DNA of 64,000 bases from Geothrix sp. PMB-07 (GTDB taxonomy: Bacteria > Acidobacteriota > Holophagae > Holophagales > Holophagaceae), in assembly GCF_030758935.1 (NCBI RefSeq), contig NZ_CP132333.1:3534992-3598991 (forward strand). Direction: 5' to 3'. Of the stretch, positions 59,836 through 64,000 are shown one piece after another. Under the pieces are notes generated by a model that saw nothing but the letters and a program-made list of their open reading frames with translations, was not told the origin of the DNA and made no database searches. Made by a program: the position numbers and the translations under genes. Within the stretch, counting starts at the first letter, position 1. Every line of letters starts with the position of its first letter.

Positions 59836-60744
59836 GTGTCCAACACGCCTGACGGGCCCCCGTCGTCGAGCCAGGCCCGGAGCCTCCGCCGAGGCACCCT
59901 GGCGGCGTTTGCCGCCTATGGGATGTGGGGGATCCTTCCGCTCTACTGGAAACAACTCTCCAACGTGAACGCCGTGGAGGTGCTCTGCCATCGCGTGCTC
60001 TGGTCGGGGCTGTTCCTGGTGGCGGTGCTGCTGGGCAAGGGTCGGCTGGGCGAGGTGCTCCACATCTGGCGCAACCGCGCCAGCGCACTGGCGGTACTGG
60101 TCTGTTCGCTCCTCATCACCGTGAACTGGGGGATCTACATCTGGGCGGTGCAGGTGGGCCGCGTGACGGAATCGAGCCTCGGCTACTACATCACGCCCCT
60201 GCTCTCGGTGGCCCTGGGCGCCTTCTTCTTCCATGAGCGGCTGGACCGTTGGGCAAAGGTGTCGGTGGGCCTGGCGCTGCTGGGCGTCGCCGTGGCGACC
60301 TGGCGCCTGGGCAGCCTGCCCTGGGTGGCCGTGGTGCTCTCCACCAGCTTCGCCCTCTACGGCGCCCTGAAGAAGAAGGCCGGCTTGGACGCGCTGTCGG
60401 GCCTCGCCGCCGAAACCCTCATCGCCATGCCCTTGGCCCTGGCCTACCTGGGCTGGATTGGCGGTGGCGCCATCTTCCATGCAGGGCCCAAGGCCACCAC
60501 CCTGTTGGTGCTGGCGGGCCCGGTGACGGCCCTGCCGCTGCTCACCTTCGCCTACGCTGCCCTGCGGATCCCCCTTCAGCGCCTGGGCTTCATCCAGTAT
60601 TTCAGCCCCACCTTGCAGTTGGGCATCGGCCTCTTCCTGATGGGTGAACACCTGAGCCCACCGATGGCGCTGGCCTTCGGCGCGGTGGTAGTGGCCGTGC
60701 TGCTCTATGCAGCCTCGCGCCCGCGCAACGCCAACATCAGGTAA
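59836..60744 (+). CDS. rarD: RarD/EamA-family DMT transporter
   Basis: 302 aa, ten predicted helices. AAFAAYGMWGILPLYWKQLS and VEVLCHRVLWSGLFLVAVLL at the N-terminus and YFSPTLQLGIGLFLMGEHLS at the C-terminus match RarD. Two EamA repeats. GTG start at 59836, 3 bp after kal, so it is co-transcribed; export or import of a lysine-pathway amine or acid is possible but not shown. E. coli RarD was named from chloramphenicol sensitivity studies and its substrate is not established. Confidence 0.87.
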   Translation: MSNTPDGPPSSSQARSLRRGTLAAFAAYGMWGILPLYWKQLSNVNAVEVLCHRVLWSGLFLVAVLLGKGRLGEVLHIWRNRASALAVLVCSLLITVNWGIYIWAVQVGRVTESSLGYYITPLLSVALGAFFFHERLDRWAKVSVGLALLGVAVATWRLGSLPWVAVVLSTSFALYGALKKKAGLDALSGLAAETLIAMPLALAYLGWIGGGAIFHAGPKATTLLVLAGPVTALPLLTFAYAALRIPLQRLGFIQYFSPTLQLGIGLFLMGEHLSPPMALAFGAVVVAVLLYAASRPRNANIR

Positions 60745-60748
60745 CCCG

Positions 60749-61498
60749 TTAGCGCCCCATGCTCCGGCCCAGCCATTCCCAGCAGAAGCCCTGAGTGTTG
60801 TGCAGGCCTTCCTGTTGGGGCACCAGGTGCCAGAGCTCCCACCGGGGCACCCGTCCGCGGCGGTCACTGGCCACCGGCACCGCCTCAAGCCCGGTCCGCC
60901 GCGCCAGGGCCATGGCCCTCGGCAGGTGCCAGGCAGAGCTGAGCAGCCCCACGCGCTGCCAGCCTTCCCTTGCTTTGAGGCGGGTGTAGGCCTGCACCTC
61001 GTCGCGGGTGATGACGCAGGGTTCTTCGATCACCCGGATGGCGCTTTCGGGAATGCCCAGGTCCTTCCACAGGGTTCGGGTTTCCTCCCCCAGGTTCCGG
61101 CTTCCCGGGCCCGTCCCCTGGGACGCGCCGCTGGCCACCAGCCACCGCACCCGCCCCGCATGCCAGAGGCGGGCGGCTTCCACGATGCGGTCTCCAGAAT
61201 CCCCAAGCGCTGGCCGCCCCTGCTCATCCACCGCGGAACCACCGCCCAGGACGAAGAGGGCCTCCAGGGGAGCATCTTTGGAAGAGAAGGGCTGAACCTC
61301 CGCTTCCAAGCGACCCATGAGGCGGTGTCCCAACTGGACGTTGCCGACGAGCGCGAGACCCACAGCCAGCCCCATCAGGGCAAACCCCAGACCCCTCACC
61401 CGGCGCCGGAAGGCCCAATAGGCGCTGCCCCACAGGCCCAGCCAGATCAGGCCCAGAGGCATGAGCAGCATTCCAACGAGCTTGGTGAAGGCGAGCAT
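60749..61498 (-). CDS. YdcF/ElyC-like DUF218 membrane protein
   Basis: 249 aa. Two N-terminal hydrophobic helices (LLMPLGLIWLGLWGSAYWAF; GFALMGLAVGLALVGNVQLG) and a DUF218 domain: ALFVLGGGSAVDEQGRPALG, RVRWLVASGASQGTGPGSRN, RVGLLSSAWHLPRAMALARR. The architecture of two helices plus DUF218 matches ElyC-type proteins, which affect envelope or lipid-carrier homeostasis in E. coli. It ends 5 bp from the convergent rarD stop and is divergent from the VanZ-LpxH gene. Role inferred from family. Confidence 0.82.
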   Translation of the reverse strand: MLAFTKLVGMLLMPLGLIWLGLWGSAYWAFRRRVRGLGFALMGLAVGLALVGNVQLGHRLMGRLEAEVQPFSSKDAPLEALFVLGGGSAVDEQGRPALGDSGDRIVEAARLWHAGRVRWLVASGASQGTGPGSRNLGEETRTLWKDLGIPESAIRVIEEPCVITRDEVQAYTRLKAREGWQRVGLLSSAWHLPRAMALARRTGLEAVPVASDRRGRVPRWELWHLVPQQEGLHNTQGFCWEWLGRSMGR

Positions 61499-61570
61499 GG
61501 CTCCATTGTGTCGGAAGCGAGGGGCCTGGTGCAGATTCGCATCCAGGGCCCGGCTGTGTTTGGATGGATC

Positions 61571-62641
61571 ATGCGCATGCGATGGCTCTGGACCCTTCCC
61601 CTGGCCTTGGCCGCGACCATCGTCTGGCTGAGCGCCCAGTCCCACCTGCCTGCGGGCATCGAGCTGCCCTCGCCCCTGGACAAATTCGCCCACGCCTCGG
61701 CCTACGCCGCGCTGGCCTGGACCCTGGATCTGGCCCTGCGCGTCAACCGCCGCGACCTGCCCCTGTACCGCCGCCACCTGTTCATCATCGCCCTGGTGGC
61801 CTTCTTCGGCGCCACGGACGAGTGGCACCAGAGCTTCGTTCCAGGTCGCAGCTGCGACGTTCTGGACTGGGTCGCGGATGTCATCGGGGGCGGTCTCGGG
61901 CTGTTTGCGGCCTCGGTCCACCTCGTGTTCAGCCGACGTCTCGAGGCCCTGTCCTGGAGACGCGGCGCTGGCCATCGCCTTGATTCGGCTCGCGACCTCA
62001 TCCTGGTGGCCGATCCCCACTGGGGCGCGGAACTCACGGGGCTGGAGGAAGCCACGGCGAGGTTCCCCAAGGCGGACTGGCTCTTCCTCGGGGATGTCTT
62101 CGACGTGTGGGTGGGCCTGCCCGGCATGGAAACCGAAGCCCAGCGCGCCTTCCTCGCCTGGGTGCGGGAGCGCCGCCAGGCCGGGCGCTGGGTGGGCCTC
62201 TGGATGGGCAACCGGGAGTATTTTCTCGATCGCCATGCGTCCGCCTTCGATCTCATGGGCGAGGGCATCGGCGGCAGCCTGGAAGGCGAGCGCCTCGTCT
62301 GGGAGCACGGCGACCTCATCAACGGGGCGGACCACCAGTACCGTCTTTGGAACCTGCTCTCCCGTTCAGGCCTGCTCTGGCTGCCCTTCTGCCTCATGCC
62401 CGGAAGCACGGCCCGCAAAATATCCGCCTGGATGGAACGGAAGCTCCATACCACCAACGCCGCCTACAAACTGGCCTTCCCCCGCGAAGCCTTCCGCGCC
62501 GCGGCCCAGGCCCACTCCGAAGCGACCTTCCTCACCGGTCACTTCCACACCCACGAAGTGGAAGCCAACGGCATCGCCCTGCCCTGGGCCCACGAAGGGC
62601 GGTTCATGGTGTGGCGGGGCGGAAAGGTGGAGCCCCTCTAG
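61571..62641 (+). CDS. VanZ-like membrane domain fused to an LpxH-like phosphoesterase
   Basis: 356 aa. Residues ~1-125 are a VanZ-like domain with four helices (LWTLPLALAATIVWLSAQSH; LDKFAHASAYAALAWTLDLA; LVAFFGATDEWHQSFVPGRS with CDVLDWVADVIGG). Residues ~138-356 are a calcineurin-type phosphoesterase: ILVADPHWGAE (D-x-H), FLGDVFDVWVG (G-D-x-x-D), WMGNREYFLDR (G-N-R-E), WEHGD and LTGHFHTHEVE. LpxH removes UMP from UDP-2,3-diacylglucosamine in lipid A synthesis. There is no internal start or site between the domains. Start at ATG 61571; overlaps engB by 4 bp at the 3' end. Confidence 0.8.
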   Translation: MRMRWLWTLPLALAATIVWLSAQSHLPAGIELPSPLDKFAHASAYAALAWTLDLALRVNRRDLPLYRRHLFIIALVAFFGATDEWHQSFVPGRSCDVLDWVADVIGGGLGLFAASVHLVFSRRLEALSWRRGAGHRLDSARDLILVADPHWGAELTGLEEATARFPKADWLFLGDVFDVWVGLPGMETEAQRAFLAWVRERRQAGRWVGLWMGNREYFLDRHASAFDLMGEGIGGSLEGERLVWEHGDLINGADHQYRLWNLLSRSGLLWLPFCLMPGSTARKISAWMERKLHTTNAAYKLAFPREAFRAAAQAHSEATFLTGHFHTHEVEANGIALPWAHEGRFMVWRGGKVEPL

Positions 62642-63225
62642 AGGTCCAGCAGGTCGGCCACTTCGCGGCGCAGTTCGGCGATGCCAGTGCCTTTCCCCGC
62701 ACTCACCCAGGCGATGTCATTGGGCATCAGGTTCAGCTCGGCGGCCACGTCCTTGCGCTGTTTGAGGGCCTTGCTGGGCTTCACCTGGTCGGCCTTGGTG
62801 GCGACGATGCGGTGGGGCAGGCCTTCGACGCGCAGCCATTCGATCATCTGGTGGTCCAGCTTGGTGGGACCCACCTCCGCATCCACCAGCACGAACACCA
62901 TGCGCAGGGTGCTTCGGCCCGTGAGGTAGCCCTCCACCATGGCCTGCCAAGTGGCCCGCTCAGAAGCAGGTCCGGTGGCGAAGCCGTAGCCCGGCAGATC
63001 CACAATCCAGCGGTCCGGCCCCGTGAGGAAAACATTGATGAGCCGCGTGCGACCCGGCGTTTTCGAGACGCGGGCCAGCTGCTTCTGGTTGGCCAGGGCG
63101 TTCAGCAGCGAGGACTTGCCCACGTTGCTGCGGCCCACGAAGGCCACTTCGGCATGGCAGACGCCAAGTTTGCGCGCATCGGCGGCGGAGGTGACGAACC
63201 GGGCATCGGTGAGGGGCTGGGCCAT
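62638..63225 (-). CDS. engB: Ribosome biogenesis GTPase EngB/YsxC
   Basis: 195 aa, standard length. P-loop VAFVGRSNVGKSSLLNALAN, Switch I Thr region SKTPGRTRLINVFL, G3 WIVDLPGYGFATG, G4 VATKADQVKPSK and G5 VSAGKGTGI. Needed for large-subunit assembly. It follows ftsE on the minus strand after 34 bp and converges with the VanZ-LpxH gene. Confidence 0.95.
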   Translation of the reverse strand: MAQPLTDARFVTSAADARKLGVCHAEVAFVGRSNVGKSSLLNALANQKQLARVSKTPGRTRLINVFLTGPDRWIVDLPGYGFATGPASERATWQAMVEGYLTGRSTLRMVFVLVDAEVGPTKLDHQMIEWLRVEGLPHRIVATKADQVKPSKALKQRKDVAAELNLMPNDIAWVSAGKGTGIAELRREVADLLDL

Positions 63226-63259
63226 GGGAATCCAATCGACAGCTTCCAGCCTACCGCCT

Positions 63260-63946
<687 letters not shown>

Positions 63947-64000
63947 GCAGGGTTCCGGTGCGCCACTGGGGCTGGACTTCCCCTGATTCTGGAGTGATAA
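63947..64000. other. Sequence upstream of ftsE to window edge
   Basis: 54 bp with no complete feature. On the minus strand it would hold the ftsE ribosome binding site (GAACCCTGC precedes the ATG) and possibly the end of another gene. Confidence 0.3.

Noticed and set aside
59170-60888. 572-codon minus-strand ORF
   Set aside because: Antisense to kal and rarD, low-complexity His/Gln/Gly composition, no homology signal.
60707-61570. Upstream extension of the VanZ-LpxH reading frame
   Set aside because: This part is antisense to the YdcF-family gene; the VanZ helices and a plausible start begin at 61571.

Overview
This is a high-GC chromosomal segment, most likely from an acidobacterium of the Holophagae/Geothrix type. 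That assignment is inference: there is no rRNA in the window, and it rests on the high GC, multihaem c-type cytochromes for nitrate-to-ammonium reduction, a complete lysine fermentation gene set, and the TonB/LpxH-type outer-membrane genes of a diderm. Two tRNA genes (Gln-CTG, Glu-CTC) are present. I saw no rRNA, CRISPR array or prophage structural genes.

Layout. 1-4.3 kb: end of an unknown protein, then a TonB-dependent siderophore receptor behind a Fur-box-like operator, with a PepSY membrane protein. 4.4-7.0 kb: alkaline phosphatase paired with a small secreted protein. 7.3-12.3 kb: murA, a WYL regulator, a DinB-fold protein, prs and a methyltransferase. 12.3-17.7 kb: a DUF4382 lipoprotein, a chromate-type transporter, a small NlpC/P60-like protein and a second WYL regulator. 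17.9-21.8 kb: an overlapping GNAT N-acyltransferase / PlsC acyltransferase / MMPL exporter operon that looks like an undescribed acyl-lipid system. 21.8-27.1 kb: a compact nrfH-nrfA-napA-napB operon for periplasmic nitrate ammonification. 27.2-29.4 kb: a repeat protein and small genes. 29.5-34.2 kb: a signalling operon with two hypotheticals, two FHA-GGDEF diguanylate cyclases and a Ser/Thr kinase.

34.4-45.8 kb is an integrated element in the 3' end of tRNA-Glu. It has near-perfect 50-bp attL/attR, matching 30-bp arm-type repeats inside each end, a tyrosine integrase, a small HTH excisionase-like protein, a primase-like protein and a DUF927 ATPase, but no capsid or conjugation genes. It carries an IS3-family insertion, an SRAP protein, an AT-rich orphan gene and two inverted copies of a GGGAAAA-rich block that could be an origin or shared control region. 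Just outside attR lie a nested palindrome and a decayed second att-like sequence, suggesting repeated integration at this tRNA.

46.2-49.1 kb: a hybrid sensor kinase and two hypothetical genes. 49.1-59.8 kb: the lysine fermentation locus. Minus-strand genes run kdd, kce, kamA, kamB, kamC, kamD, kamE, atoD, atoA, with kal divergent on the plus strand. Together they encode lysine to acetoacetate plus crotonyl-CoA and the CoA-transfer step. Two palindromic interspersed repeats sit inside this operon. 59.8-64 kb: rarD-like transporter, a YdcF-family protein, a VanZ-LpxH fusion, engB and ftsE.
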